Shown: piece by piece, positions 25,138-33,830 of the stretch
How the letters are laid out: every line of letters begins with the position of its first letter
Numbering within the stretch: position 1 is the stretch's first letter
NCBI RefSeq assembly: GCF_000241465.1
Contig: NZ_JH584235.1
Span: 1,163,256-1,227,255 of the forward strand
Direction of reading: 5' to 3'
Source: Sphingomonas echinoides ATCC 14820
GTDB lineage: Bacteria; Pseudomonadota; Alphaproteobacteria; Sphingomonadales; Sphingomonadaceae
Length of the DNA: 64,000 nt
The notes under the pieces: model-generated
What the model was told of the DNA's origin: nothing
Databases searched by the model: none
The model's input: the letters and a program-made list of their open reading frames with translations, nothing else
Translations under genes and position numbers: made by a program

Positions 25138-26277
25138 TTAGACGAAGGCCTCCGGCCGCCCGATCACCGCGCCATATAAGGCGGCGTACCGAGCGATCAT
25201 GGTGGCCTCGTCATACTCCGCCACCGCCTTGCGTCGGTTGAGCTCGCCAAGCCAGCGCCGCCCCTCCGGATCCGATTTAGCGAGGGCTTCCAGCGCATCG
25301 CGGATCAACACCTCATGCCCGCGCTTCTCGATGAAGCTGGCATTGTCGGGCACGACCATGCGCAGCACGTCGCCGACCGGGGTGGAGACAATCGGTAGCC
25401 CCGCCGCCATCCCCTCGATCACGCAGATCGGGAATTGTTCGGACTTGGACGACAGCGCGAGGATGTCGAAATGCCCGATATATTCATGCGGGCGCGGCAG
25501 GAAACCGGGCAGCACCAACTGGTCCTGCATCCCCATCCGCTCGGCGGTGTCGAGAATGGCCTGCCGCTCAGGCCCCTCGCCGACGATCACCAGCCGCACG
25601 CGCGACGACATGCCGCCGACCGCGCGCACCAGCATCGGCAAGTCCTTGACCTCGCGCAGCCCAGCGACGCTGCCGATCACGATCTCGCCCGGCTTGCGCT
25701 TGAAGCCGGGGATCGCGTTGGGCTTGGGCTTTTGCGCATAGAGCGCGGTGTTGATGCCATTGGCGATCCGGTGGACGCGCTCGCGCGGCTGTTTCCACGT
25801 TTTCAGCGCAATGTCTTCCAGCGTCTCGGAGGGCACCACCAGCGCCGCCGCCTTGGTCAGCGCGAAGCGGCGATAGAGGTTGCGCGTCGGCTTCAACCCC
25901 TCGGCTTCGTCGGCGTTGAAGCCGTCCTCATGATGCACCAGCGGCGGCACCCCGACGGACGACACGCGCCGCGCCATCGCCCCGTCGATCGCGCCCCAAT
26001 TGTAGGTCAGCACCAAATCGAAGCGGCGCATATAGGCCGCGATCGCTTCATAACGCTTGACCGAGGGACCACCCGTCAACGGCGGCGGGTTCTGCGCGAT
26101 CTCATAGTCGATGCCCGTGGCGATCGCATCGCGCGCGCCATACTGGCCGTCCATGCTCGACACGATCGTGTGCCGCGCACGGTCGCCAAAGGCGTTCATC
26201 AGGCGCACTGCGCGCGCCTCCTTCCCGCCCAGCGAAAAGGTGGAGTGCAGATGCAGAATGTTGACCGGACGCGCCAT
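25138..26277 (-). CDS. Glycosyltransferase family 4 protein
   Basis: A 379-residue GT-B enzyme. The N-terminal donor-independent half has NILHLHSTFSLGGKEARAVR, where the glycine loop is clear. The C-terminal half has GEIVIGSVAGLREVKDLPML, LVIVGEGPERQAILDTAE and the family signature SSKSEQFPICVIEGMAAGLP with the EX7E glutamates. Such enzymes add sugars to capsule, exopolysaccharide or glycolipid. Start at 26277 (MARPVNILHLHS); the seven upstream codons are unlikely. Acceptor unknown. Confidence 0.88.
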   Translation of the reverse strand: MARPVNILHLHSTFSLGGKEARAVRLMNAFGDRARHTIVSSMDGQYGARDAIATGIDYEIAQNPPPLTGGPSVKRYEAIAAYMRRFDLVLTYNWGAIDGAMARRVSSVGVPPLVHHEDGFNADEAEGLKPTRNLYRRFALTKAAALVVPSETLEDIALKTWKQPRERVHRIANGINTALYAQKPKPNAIPGFKRKPGEIVIGSVAGLREVKDLPMLVRAVGGMSSRVRLVIVGEGPERQAILDTAERMGMQDQLVLPGFLPRPHEYIGHFDILALSSKSEQFPICVIEGMAAGLPIVSTPVGDVLRMVVPDNASFIEKRGHEVLIRDALEALAKSDPEGRRWLGELNRRKAVAEYDEATMIARYAALYGAVIGRPEAFV

Positions 26278-26356
26278 TTGGCCGCGCGTTAGCGACAAAT
26301 GACGCCCGCGTCATCTCCCCCCTCTTGAAAGCCCGCACGACGATCCATATTGTTGG

Positions 26357-26452
26357 GGTGCGGACCGGGCCCCTCTGGCGAGGGCTGAATAAGCCCTCGT
26401 GATGTCGGACCGCATCGAGCTCGCTCGGTGCAGGACGGCCCATGACACCGTC
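26357..26452 (+). ncRNA. Structured leader RNA candidate upstream of DUF465-BI-1 (possible ybhL motif)
   Basis: GGTGCGG (26357-26363) pairs with CCGCATC (26409-26415) and encloses an 8-bp perfect hairpin, CGAGGGCT-GAATA-AGCCCTCG (26379-26399). The internal-loop strands ACCGGGCCCCTCTGG and TGATGTCGGA look conserved-type rather than coding. A second hairpin, GACGG/CCGTC, lies at about 26434-26452. The downstream DUF465 gene is followed by a BI-1/YbhL gene. A ybhL leader motif is known in alphaproteobacteria in front of such genes; identity with it is an inference from position and fold, not a match. Confidence 0.45.
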
Positions 26453-26505
26453 CCCCGCCCCGAAACAGCCCGATCGATTTCACCATCGACGAAGAGGCTG
26501 CTGCC

Positions 26506-26685
26506 ATGACCAAAATGATCGACCGCCTGACCGCCCTCCACCGCGCGATCGACGCCGCCGTTGCGCGCGAGCGCGCACGCCTTACCCCCGATCCCTTGCA
26601 CATCGCCGCGCTGAAGAAGCGCCGTCTCGCGATCAAGGACCACCTTCACCGCGCGCGCACCCGGCGCGCGACCGCTACCGCATAA
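26506..26685 (+). CDS. DUF465 small protein (YdcH-like)
   Basis: A 59-residue coiled-coil protein. The pattern IDRLTALHRAIDAAVARE, then PDPLHIAALKKRRLAIKD, is characteristic of DUF465/YdcH proteins, which have a short helix-turn-helix rich in Lys/Arg and a conserved LKKRRLxxKD segment. Function not established. GAAGAGG lies upstream of the ATG. The BI-1-like gene begins 13 bases downstream, so the two are cotranscribed behind the structured leader. Confidence 0.85.
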   Translation: MTKMIDRLTALHRAIDAAVARERARLTPDPLHIAALKKRRLAIKDHLHRARTRRATATA

Positions 26686-26698
26686 AGGACCCACACCC

Positions 26699-27406
26699 GT
26701 GCAACCCAATGTCTATCGCACTATCCCCAATACCGTCGCCGCGCGCGACGAGGGGCTTCGCCGCTACATGCTCGGCATTTATCGCAACATGGGGATCGGC
26801 CTGGCGCTGACCGGGCTGGTCGCGATGGGCGTGGCCTCGACGCCCGCGCTGGTGGCGCTGATCTTCGGTACGCCGCTCAAATGGGTGGCGATGTTCGCGC
26901 CGCTCGCCTTCGTGATGTTCTTCTCGTTCCGCATCGACCGGATGACCACCTCGGGTGCCCGCACCGCCTTCTTCGCCTTCGCCGCCGTAATGGGCGTGTC
27001 GATGGCGAGCATCTTCCTGGTCTTTACCGGCACCAGCATCGCCCAGGCGTTCTTCACCGCCGCCGCGCTGTTCGCCGGCATGAGCCTGTGGGGCTACACC
27101 ACCGGGCGGGACCTGACCAAAATGTCGACCTTCCTGATGGTCGGCCTGATCGGCGTGATCGGCGCGAGCCTGGTCAATCTGTTCATCGGCTCGTCGGTGT
27201 TGCAGACGGTCGTGTCGGTCGCCGGCGTCGTCGTGTTCACCGGGCTCACCGCCTGGGACACGCAGCGCCTGAAGAGCGAATATTTCGCATATGCAGGGAC
27301 CCAAGCCGCCGAAAAGCTGGCGATCATGGGAGCGCTGTCGCTGTACCTGAACGTCATCAACCTGTTCCAGCTGCTGCTGGGCCTGATGGGCCAGCGCGAG
27401 GAATAA
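26699..27406 (+). CDS. Bax inhibitor-1/YbhL family membrane protein
   Basis: A 235-residue inner-membrane protein with seven hydrophobic segments, of the BI-1 (YccA/YbhL) family, whose bacterial members are pH-sensitive calcium leak channels or protease modulators. MGIGLALTGLVAMGV opens TM1; FFTAAALFAGMSLWGYTTGRDL lies in the core; the C-terminal AWDTQRLKSEYF and ALSLYLNVINLFQLLLGLMG are family hallmarks with the Asp pair. Start is the GTG at 26699, with AAGGA nine bases upstream. A terminator-like GC hairpin follows at 27414. Confidence 0.93.
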   Translation: MQPNVYRTIPNTVAARDEGLRRYMLGIYRNMGIGLALTGLVAMGVASTPALVALIFGTPLKWVAMFAPLAFVMFFSFRIDRMTTSGARTAFFAFAAVMGVSMASIFLVFTGTSIAQAFFTAAALFAGMSLWGYTTGRDLTKMSTFLMVGLIGVIGASLVNLFIGSSVLQTVVSVAGVVVFTGLTAWDTQRLKSEYFAYAGTQAAEKLAIMGALSLYLNVINLFQLLLGLMGQREE

Positions 27407-27413
27407 ACCCTTA

Positions 27414-27439
27414 CCCCCTCCCGCTACTGCGGGAGGGGG
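27414..27439. terminator. GC-rich hairpin between convergent genes
   Basis: CCCCCTCCCGC and GCGGGAGGGGG pair around TACT. It has no T-run, but separates the convergent BI-1 and GH130 genes. Its core equals one arm of the composite repeat at 35785-35889. Confidence 0.6.
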
Positions 27440-27443
27440 GCGT

Positions 27444-28559
27444 TCAGGCGAAGGCCGATTTCGGGATATGCGTGATGCGGCACGCGAGATCGGCCTCGCC
27501 GCTGGCGATGACATAGTGGTCGCCCGCATCGACGATACCCGTCGTGAACACGACATTGTCGATATACATCAGCTCTTTGATCGGGTCGGTCAGCGCCGGA
27601 TTGGCTTCGATCAGCGGATCGTGGCTGGTGCGCAGCACGACGCTTGGGTCATCCTGGTCCAGCAGCGACCAATAAGTGCGGTAGACCCCGACCACGCCCG
27701 ACGGCTCGACCCCGTGCCACAAAGTGAGCCAGCCCTCGGGCGTCGCGATCGGCGGGGCACCGCCGCCCATCCGCGCAGTCGCCATTGTCGCGGCGTGCGG
27801 GCGGATGCCGGGCTTGTCATACGGCTTCCAATGCAGCGCATCGGGCGAACTGGCGAGGTTGATCGAGGGCCCGGCACGCCATTCGCTGCCCGGCGGATAG
27901 GCGAAATACAAATCGCCCAAGGGCCGCGTCTGCGCCCAATACTTACCGTCGATCAGCCCCTCGAAGATGAGCATGTCCTTATTCTGGTGATCGAGCACGA
28001 TCCCCTCCAGCGTCCAGTCGAGCGCAGTGTCGGAGGTGTAAAGCGTGGTCGAATGCCGCTCCGGGCTGACCGAGCAGGTCGTCATGAAATAGCGATCACC
28101 AACCTTGCTGATCCGCGCATCCTCGACGCCATAGCATTGATAGGACGCGCGCGGCGTGACCGCCTTGTCGTAATGCACGGCCTCGATGCGGGTGCCGTCG
28201 GGATTGAGTTCGACTGGCAGCAACCAAGATAGCGAGGTCAGCGCCATTACCCTCCACCCGCCACCGCGCATCATGAACTTTCGCGGGTCGGAGGTATCAA
28301 CGAAATCGAGCGGCCAGGCATCGAGACAATAGCCGCCATCGAACCAGCGCAAGGCGTTGATATGCTGCTCTGCCATCGGCGTGCGCAGCGCCTCCGCCAC
28401 GCGCACCATCAGCAACAGATTGCCATTGGGTAGGCGCGTCATGCCGGGGTTGAACGCGCCGAGCACATAAGTCTCGGCATCGACCTTGCCCGCCAGCGGC
28501 GACTGCGCGAGGTCGACATCGGCGGGCGCGAAGATCAGCGCATCATGGGAAAAGGTCAT
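27444..28559 (-). CDS. Glycoside hydrolase family 130-like protein
   Basis: A 371-residue five-bladed beta-propeller of the GH130 group, which includes beta-mannoside phosphorylases and hydrolases. Diagnostic pieces: GAFNPGMTRLPNGNLLLMVR, YGVEDARISKVGDRYFMT (catalytic Asp in VEDAR), RMGGGAPPIATPEGWLTLWH (with HGVE) and MYIDNVVFTTG near the end. Whether it is a phosphorylase or a hydrolase depends on phosphate-binding residues that I could not align. No mannan transporter or second mannan gene is adjacent; an alpha/beta hydrolase gene lies upstream on the same strand. Confidence 0.85.
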   Translation of the reverse strand: MTFSHDALIFAPADVDLAQSPLAGKVDAETYVLGAFNPGMTRLPNGNLLLMVRVAEALRTPMAEQHINALRWFDGGYCLDAWPLDFVDTSDPRKFMMRGGGWRVMALTSLSWLLPVELNPDGTRIEAVHYDKAVTPRASYQCYGVEDARISKVGDRYFMTTCSVSPERHSTTLYTSDTALDWTLEGIVLDHQNKDMLIFEGLIDGKYWAQTRPLGDLYFAYPPGSEWRAGPSINLASSPDALHWKPYDKPGIRPHAATMATARMGGGAPPIATPEGWLTLWHGVEPSGVVGVYRTYWSLLDQDDPSVVLRTSHDPLIEANPALTDPIKELMYIDNVVFTTGIVDAGDHYVIASGEADLACRITHIPKSAFA

Positions 28560-28616
28560 CGAAAATCCTGCCTTGGCTGCGTCATGGCCATGCGACCGCC
28601 ACAGGACGCAGACGCC

Positions 28617-29492
28617 TCACGTCGCTGCCGGTTCCGCTGCGATGCGGGCGAGCAGCCGGTCGATCCCGGCCACAGCGGCAGGCTCATTCAGCGTCGGCGC
28701 GTGGCCGATGTCCGGCAGCGTCACCAGTTCGGCCTGGTCGAGCGCCGCTTTCATCCGCTCCGCCGTCGCCGCCGCGAGGATATCCGACTTGCCACCGCGC
28801 ACGATCAGCGTCGGCACAGTCTTGAGGCGATCAAGCGCACGCCACATATCGGGGCCTGCTTCATTGCCTGGAACCCGAAACGGCTCGGCAATCTTCATGT
28901 CGTAATCGAGCACGATCCGCCCGGCACTGTTGAGCCGGTACAGCCGCTTGGCCATCGCCAGCCAGTCCTCCAACTGGTAGGTCGGAAACACGTCGCCATT
29001 GGCCTCGGCAACCGCGCGCGCAGCGTGGACCCAGGTCGGCCAGGTGTTGGATTTGCCGACATAGCTGCGAATCCGCGATAGGCCTTCAGCGCTGATTTCC
29101 GGGCCGACATCATTCAACACCGCACCCGCCAGCGTCTCGCGCGCCGTGCCCGCCAGCAACATCGTCACGATCCCGCCAAGCGACGTTCCGATCGCGATAT
29201 AGCGGGGGACGGCCAGTTCGCCGAGCAGTCCCTCTATATCCTGCACATAGGTGAGCGGGACATAGCTCATCGGATCCTTGGCATAGCCGCTCTCGCCGCG
29301 TCCGCGCAGATCGACCGCGATCACCCGCCACTGCGGCGACAGCCGCCGCGCGAGCTCGTCATAATCGCGCGCATTGCGCGTCAGGCCGGGCAAACACAGG
29401 ATCGGCGGGCGATCGGCCGACCCCGGATAATCGCGATAATGCAGCCGCACTCCGTCATTCGACCACCAATATCGATTTTCATAAGGCGACAT
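28617..29492 (-). CDS. Alpha/beta hydrolase
   Basis: A 291-residue alpha/beta-fold hydrolase. ILCLPGLTRNARDYDELARR gives the oxyanion region, AIGTSLGGIVTMLLAG carries the nucleophile Ser in GxSxG, the acid is probably in the VRGGKSDIL segment, and the catalytic His is in LPDIGHAPTLNEP. Epoxide hydrolases, esterases and C-C hydrolases share this pattern, so the substrate is undetermined. The ATG at 29492 is divergent from selO across about 50 bases, which must hold both promoters. Confidence 0.88.
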   Translation of the reverse strand: MSPYENRYWWSNDGVRLHYRDYPGSADRPPILCLPGLTRNARDYDELARRLSPQWRVIAVDLRGRGESGYAKDPMSYVPLTYVQDIEGLLGELAVPRYIAIGTSLGGIVTMLLAGTARETLAGAVLNDVGPEISAEGLSRIRSYVGKSNTWPTWVHAARAVAEANGDVFPTYQLEDWLAMAKRLYRLNSAGRIVLDYDMKIAEPFRVPGNEAGPDMWRALDRLKTVPTLIVRGGKSDILAAATAERMKAALDQAELVTLPDIGHAPTLNEPAAVAGIDRLLARIAAEPAAT

Positions 29493-29542
29493 GGTCAGAT
29501 CCTGGGGTTGCGTCCTGCGGTCGGCACCCTCCATATCCACGC

Positions 29543-30901
29543 ATGAGCATCACCCCGCAAGCATATGCGCCGCAAAGCGCGATCCTCGAACTGGGGGATG
29601 CCTTTTACGATCCCGTCGCCGCCGCCGACTTCCCCGAAACGCGACTGCGCTTCCGCAACGATCGCGCGGCGCGGGAGGTCGGGCTTGATGCGATGGGGGA
29701 CGACGAATGGCTGCGGCATTTCGGGCGTTTCGCACCCCTGCCGGGCAACCTCGCCGAGCCGCTGGCCCTGCGCTATCACGGCCACCAATTCCGCGTGTAT
29801 AATCCCGAGATTGGCGACGGGCGCGGCTTTCTGTTCGCCCAGATGCGCGACTCGCGCGGGCGGCTGATGGACCTTGCCACCAAGGGATCAGGCACGACCC
29901 CGTGGAGCCGCTTCGGCGACGGGCGGCTGACGCTCAAAGGCGGCGTGCGCGAAGTGCTCGCCACCGAAATGCTGGAGGCATTGGGCGTCGAAACCTCGCG
30001 CAGCTTCTCGCTGATCGAAACCGGCGAGGCGCTGGAACGCGGTGACGAGCCCTCACCCACGCGTTCGGCGGTGCTGGTGCGGCTGAGCCACGGCCATATC
30101 CGCATCGGCACGTTCCAGCGCATCGCCTATCTGCGCGATGCCGAGAACATGACGCGGCTGGTCGAATATGTCCTGCGCAACCTCTATGACGAGGCACCCG
30201 GCGAGAACGCCGCCGAGCGGTTGCTCGATCTCGTGGTGGGTCGCGCCGCCACTTTGGCCGCGAGCTATATGGCGGCAGGGTTCGTCCACGGCGTGCTCAA
30301 TTCGGACAACATCAATGTCACCGGCGAAAGCTTCGATTACGGCCCGTGGCGATTCGCGCCGACCTGGGACCCGAGCTTCACCGCCGCCTATTTTGACCAT
30401 GCCGGGCTTTATGCCTTTGGTCGCCAGCCCGAAGCGATCCATTGGGACGTGATGCAGCTCGCGGTCAGCCTGCGCACGATCAGCGCGGCCGAACCGCTGA
30501 TCGCTGTGCTGGAAAGCTTCCCTGAGCGCTATCAGCTGGCTGTATCCCGCGCGATTTTGTGGCGGCTGGGCGTCACGCCACGCGACCCGCAGCAGGACCG
30601 TGCGCTGGTGCAGACGATCGAACGCGCGCTGCGCACCAGCGAGCGCGGTATCGACCGCTTCTTCTTCGAAACATTCGGCGGCATAGCGCCCGAAGGCGAG
30701 ACCTTTGCCGAAGTGCGCGCTGCGCTTGCGCCGTACGATGCCCGCAAGCCGCGCGACCATCGTTATTGGCAGGGCGAACCCTGTTCGATGCTGATCGACG
30801 AGGTCGAGGCGATCTGGGCGGCGATCGATCAGCAGGACGATTGGCAGCCTTTCCACGCCAAGATCGCGCGCATCCGCGAGATGGGCGACGCGTTGACGTA
30901 A
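29543..30901 (+). CDS. selO: Protein adenylyltransferase SelO (YdiU)
   Basis: Pseudokinase-fold enzyme that transfers AMP from ATP to Ser, Thr or Tyr of target proteins, known to protect against oxidative stress. 452 residues. Family blocks in order: LALRYHGHQFRVYNPEIGDG, GRGFLFAQMRD, TKGSGTTPWSRFGDGRLTLK (nucleotide site), VGRAATLAASYMAAGFVHGV, LNSDNINVTGESFDYGPW (the inverted-kinase NxDN region) and HRYWQGEPCSML. Start ATG at 29543. astD follows after about 70 bases on the same strand, possibly separate. Confidence 0.95.
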   Translation: MSITPQAYAPQSAILELGDAFYDPVAAADFPETRLRFRNDRAAREVGLDAMGDDEWLRHFGRFAPLPGNLAEPLALRYHGHQFRVYNPEIGDGRGFLFAQMRDSRGRLMDLATKGSGTTPWSRFGDGRLTLKGGVREVLATEMLEALGVETSRSFSLIETGEALERGDEPSPTRSAVLVRLSHGHIRIGTFQRIAYLRDAENMTRLVEYVLRNLYDEAPGENAAERLLDLVVGRAATLAASYMAAGFVHGVLNSDNINVTGESFDYGPWRFAPTWDPSFTAAYFDHAGLYAFGRQPEAIHWDVMQLAVSLRTISAAEPLIAVLESFPERYQLAVSRAILWRLGVTPRDPQQDRALVQTIERALRTSERGIDRFFFETFGGIAPEGETFAEVRAALAPYDARKPRDHRYWQGEPCSMLIDEVEAIWAAIDQQDDWQPFHAKIARIREMGDALT

Positions 30902-30969
30902 CCCATTGTGAGCGAACCGCCGCAAGCGGTGTGGATTCGCGTACGATTCTGGGGCAGAGAAGCTGATAA

Positions 30970-32382
30970 ATGTCTTCTGAACTTCTTTCCTTCGAACCCG
31001 CGACCGGTGCCACTTTGTGGCGTGGCGCGATTGGCGATGTCGATGCCGAGGTTGCTACCGCCCGGGCGAGCTGGGCAAGCTGGGCGGCACAGCCCCTCGC
31101 CTATCGCATCGAGGCGTTGCGCCGTGTCGCCAATGTCGTGCGCGCGCGCGCCGATGCCTTTGCCGATCTGATCGCACGCGAAACCGGCAAACCGCTGTGG
31201 GAAGCGCGCACCGAAGTCGAAACCGTGATCGCCAAGGTCGACATTTCCGTGACCGCCTATGCCGAGCGCACGCCCCAGCGGCGGCTCGATTCGCAAATGG
31301 GCGGGCGCATGGCGTTGCGGCACAAGCCACATGGCGTGCTCGCGGTGCTCGGGCCCTATAATTTCCCGGCGCATTTGCCCAACGGCCACATCGTGCCCGC
31401 CCTGCTCGCCGGCAATGCGGTGGTGTTCAAGCCGTCCGAAAAGACCCCGGCCTCGGGCGCATTTCTGGTCGACTGTTTCCATGCCGGCGGCGTGCCCGAG
31501 GGGTGCATCCGCTTGCTGATCGGGGGTACCAACGAAGGCAAGGCGCTTGCCGCGCATGATGGCATTGATGGTCTGCTGTTCACCGGATCGGCGCATACCG
31601 GGATCGCGCTCAACCGCGCGTTTGCGACACGGCCCGAGAAGATCCTCGCGCTCGAAATGGGTGGCAACAACCCGATCGTGGTGTGGGATTCGCCCGATTT
31701 GCCTTCCGCGGCGATCATCATCGTCCAGTCGGCCTTCACCAGCGCAGGCCAGCGTTGCACCGCCGCGCGCCGCCTGATCGTCGATGAAAAGCTGTACGAA
31801 CCGCTGATGGCGGAAGTGACCAAGCTGGTCAGCCGCATCATCGTCGACGAGCCCCACGCCACCCCCTCCCCCTTCATGGGGCCGGTGATCGACAATGAGA
31901 GCGCGGATTTGCTCAGCGAGAGTTTTCTCGAGCTGATGATGCGCGGCGGTCGCCCGATCCGACATCTGGAGCGCCCGATCGCGGATCGCCCGTTCCTGCG
32001 CCCGGCCTTGATCGACACGACCGAGATGAACGATCGCCCCGACATCGAGTTGTTCGGCCCGATCCTGCAAGTCATCCGCAAATCGAGCTTCGAGGATGCG
32101 ATCACCGAAGCGAACAATACGCGCTATGGCTTGTCGGCGTCGCTGCTCAGCCAGAATCCGGCATTGTACGATCAATTCTGGGCCAATGCCCGGGCTGGGA
32201 TCGTCAATTGGAACAAGCCGACCAACGGGGCTTCCTCCGCCGCGCCGTTCGGGGGCATCGGTTGGTCGGGCAACCACCGCCCGAGTGCGTATTACGCAGC
32301 GGACTATTGCGCCTATCCCGTCGTCTCGAGCGAGGCCGATCAGGCGCGCGCATCGATCGGCGTCGGCTTGCGCGACGCATAA
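30970..32382 (+). CDS. astD: N-succinylglutamate 5-semialdehyde dehydrogenase
   Basis: NAD-dependent aldehyde dehydrogenase, fourth step of the arginine succinyltransferase catabolic pathway. It has the AstD-type N-terminus (SFEPATGATLWRG), GPYNFPAHLPNGHIVPALLA, the EMGGNNP catalytic Glu and SAGQRCTAARRLIV with the nucleophile Cys. 470 residues. The GPYNFPAHLPN and ALEMGGNNPIVV sequences separate AstD from other aldehyde dehydrogenases. astA, astB and astE are not adjacent, so either the pathway is dispersed or the enzyme has another role. A GAGAAG sits upstream of the ATG. Confidence 0.9.
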   Translation: MSSELLSFEPATGATLWRGAIGDVDAEVATARASWASWAAQPLAYRIEALRRVANVVRARADAFADLIARETGKPLWEARTEVETVIAKVDISVTAYAERTPQRRLDSQMGGRMALRHKPHGVLAVLGPYNFPAHLPNGHIVPALLAGNAVVFKPSEKTPASGAFLVDCFHAGGVPEGCIRLLIGGTNEGKALAAHDGIDGLLFTGSAHTGIALNRAFATRPEKILALEMGGNNPIVVWDSPDLPSAAIIIVQSAFTSAGQRCTAARRLIVDEKLYEPLMAEVTKLVSRIIVDEPHATPSPFMGPVIDNESADLLSESFLELMMRGGRPIRHLERPIADRPFLRPALIDTTEMNDRPDIELFGPILQVIRKSSFEDAITEANNTRYGLSASLLSQNPALYDQFWANARAGIVNWNKPTNGASSAAPFGGIGWSGNHRPSAYYAADYCAYPVVSSEADQARASIGVGLRDA

Positions 32383-32471
32383 CGCGGCCGACGGTCGCGC
32401 CATCGCGGGTTGAGCCCAACCGTTGATCGCAAAATCAGGAACTTACGCGCGGGCTGGGCTTTTGCCTGTTC

Positions 32472-32648
32472 GTGAAAAACGCTGACTCTGCCGACTGCAA
32501 ATCGCCCCGCGCCCGCAAGCTGAAAACCGAATCGGACAATTGCCTCGCCATCGCGATCCGTGAACGCGACAGCGAGGTGGCCGCCTTGCTGATCGACGAA
32601 GCCGCCAAATTGGCGCGTCGATCGAAGGAACTGGCGACAAAGGGATGA
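32472..32648 (+). CDS. Possible small alpha-helical protein
   Basis: A 58-codon frame from a GTG at 32472, giving KNADSADCKSPRARKLKTES then DNCLAIAIRERDSEVAALLI and DEAAKLARRSKELATKG. It is charged, helical and amphipathic with two cysteines, and reads as protein rather than as a random GC-rich frame. No name is recognised and no strong ribosome-binding site is visible. It fills most of the astD-cobA gap. Confidence 0.45.
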   Translation: MKNADSADCKSPRARKLKTESDNCLAIAIRERDSEVAALLIDEAAKLARRSKELATKG

Positions 32649-32740
32649 TCGCCTAGCGCGATAGTAGGGAAAAGCTCTCCTACCCCGCCCCCAAGCAACC
32701 TTGAATTGCCCAAGCGTTCGGTGCAGCCCATCTGACAACG

Positions 32741-33529
32741 ATGGCAACGCTTCTCGATCCCACTGCGCGCGGGCGCGTCATTCTCGTCGGTGCGGGCCCG
32801 GGCGACCCGGGATTGCTGACGGTCCGCGCGGTCGCGGCGCTCGAAAGCGCGGATGTCGTCGTGCATGACGGGTTGATCGACCCCCGCGTGCTCGACCTTG
32901 CCCCAGCGACTGCGCAGCGCATCTCCGTGGCGAAGCGGCGGGCGCGGCACACTTTGCCGCAGGACGCGATCAATGCCCTTATCGTCGCGCATGTGAAGAC
33001 GGGTGCGATCGTGGTGCGGTTGAAAGGCGGCGACCCGTTCATTTTTGGGCGTGGCGGCGAAGAGGTCGAGGCGGTGCGGGCTGCTGGCCTTCCTGTCGAG
33101 GTTATCCCCGGCGTGTCGGCAGCGCTTGGCTGCGCGGCCGAGGCGATGCTGCCGCTGACGCACCGCGACCATTCGAGCGCGGTCAGCTTCGTCGCCGGGC
33201 AGTGCAAGGGGCTGGCCGATCAGGATTGGTCGGGGCTGGCGGGCAAGGGCCGTACGCTCGTCATCTATATGGGCGTGGCCACCGCCGCCGACATCGCGGA
33301 CAAATTGATGCGCGATGGCGTCGCGCCGGAAATGCCGGTCGCGGTGCTCGAACGCGGCACGCTCGCCGGCCACCGCGCGATCCGCACGCTGCTCGCCGAT
33401 CTGGGTTCGATGGTCGAGCGCGAGAACGTCGCGTCCCCGGCGATTATCGTCGTGGGCGAAGTCGTCGATCTGTCCGATGCTGAGGACAAATTGGGCCGCT
33501 GGGCCCGCATTGCGGAGTCTGTTGCTTGA
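32741..33529 (+). CDS. cobA: Uroporphyrinogen-III C-methyltransferase (SUMT)
   Basis: Methylates uroporphyrinogen III at C2 and C7 to precorrin-2, the entry to siroheme. 262 residues, methylase domain only, without the CysG dehydrogenase/ferrochelatase half. VGAGPGDPGLLTVRAV and VVVHDGLIDPRVLDL open it; VRLKGGDPFIFGRGGEEV and VEVIPGVSAALGCAA are the signature loops, and YMGVATAADIAD lies further on. The stop overlaps DUF2849 (TTGA). As first gene of the sulfite-reduction operon it supplies the siroheme that CysI needs. Confidence 0.93.
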   Translation: MATLLDPTARGRVILVGAGPGDPGLLTVRAVAALESADVVVHDGLIDPRVLDLAPATAQRISVAKRRARHTLPQDAINALIVAHVKTGAIVVRLKGGDPFIFGRGGEEVEAVRAAGLPVEVIPGVSAALGCAAEAMLPLTHRDHSSAVSFVAGQCKGLADQDWSGLAGKGRTLVIYMGVATAADIADKLMRDGVAPEMPVAVLERGTLAGHRAIRTLLADLGSMVERENVASPAIIVVGEVVDLSDAEDKLGRWARIAESVA

Positions 33530-33822
33530 AACTGCTGACCGGAAACGATTTGCCCACGGGGGATGTGCTGTGGTGGACGGGCTCGACCTGGTCGCGCCAT
33601 GTTGAGGACGCAGGCGATGTCGGCGACCGGGGCGAAAGCATCGCCCGCGTTGAGGAAGGCGCGCGCCGTGTCAACGGTGCCTATGTGATCGACGCCACCG
33701 CCACGCCCGAAGGCCCCCGCCCTGCCCATATCAAGGACCGCGTCCGTGCTTTGGGGCCAACCGTGCGCCCTGATCTGACCTTGAAGCCTGCCGACCCCGC
33801 TGCGGGAAGCTGGGTCATATGA
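33526..33822 (+). CDS. DUF2849 protein of the sulfite-reduction operon
   Basis: A 98-residue protein with the DUF2849 pattern: MKLLTGNDLPTGDVLWWTG, then NGAYVIDATATPEGPRPAHI and HIKDRVRALGPTVRPDL. Function unknown; in alphaproteobacteria it is commonly found between the siroheme methylase and CysI genes, as here, suggesting a role in assembly or activity of sulfite reductase. Start TTG at 33526 overlaps the cobA stop, so translation is coupled. A large palindromic repeat follows before cysI. Confidence 0.85.
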   Translation: MKLLTGNDLPTGDVLWWTGSTWSRHVEDAGDVGDRGESIARVEEGARRVNGAYVIDATATPEGPRPAHIKDRVRALGPTVRPDLTLKPADPAAGSWVI

Positions 33823-33830
33823 TCTTTTGG

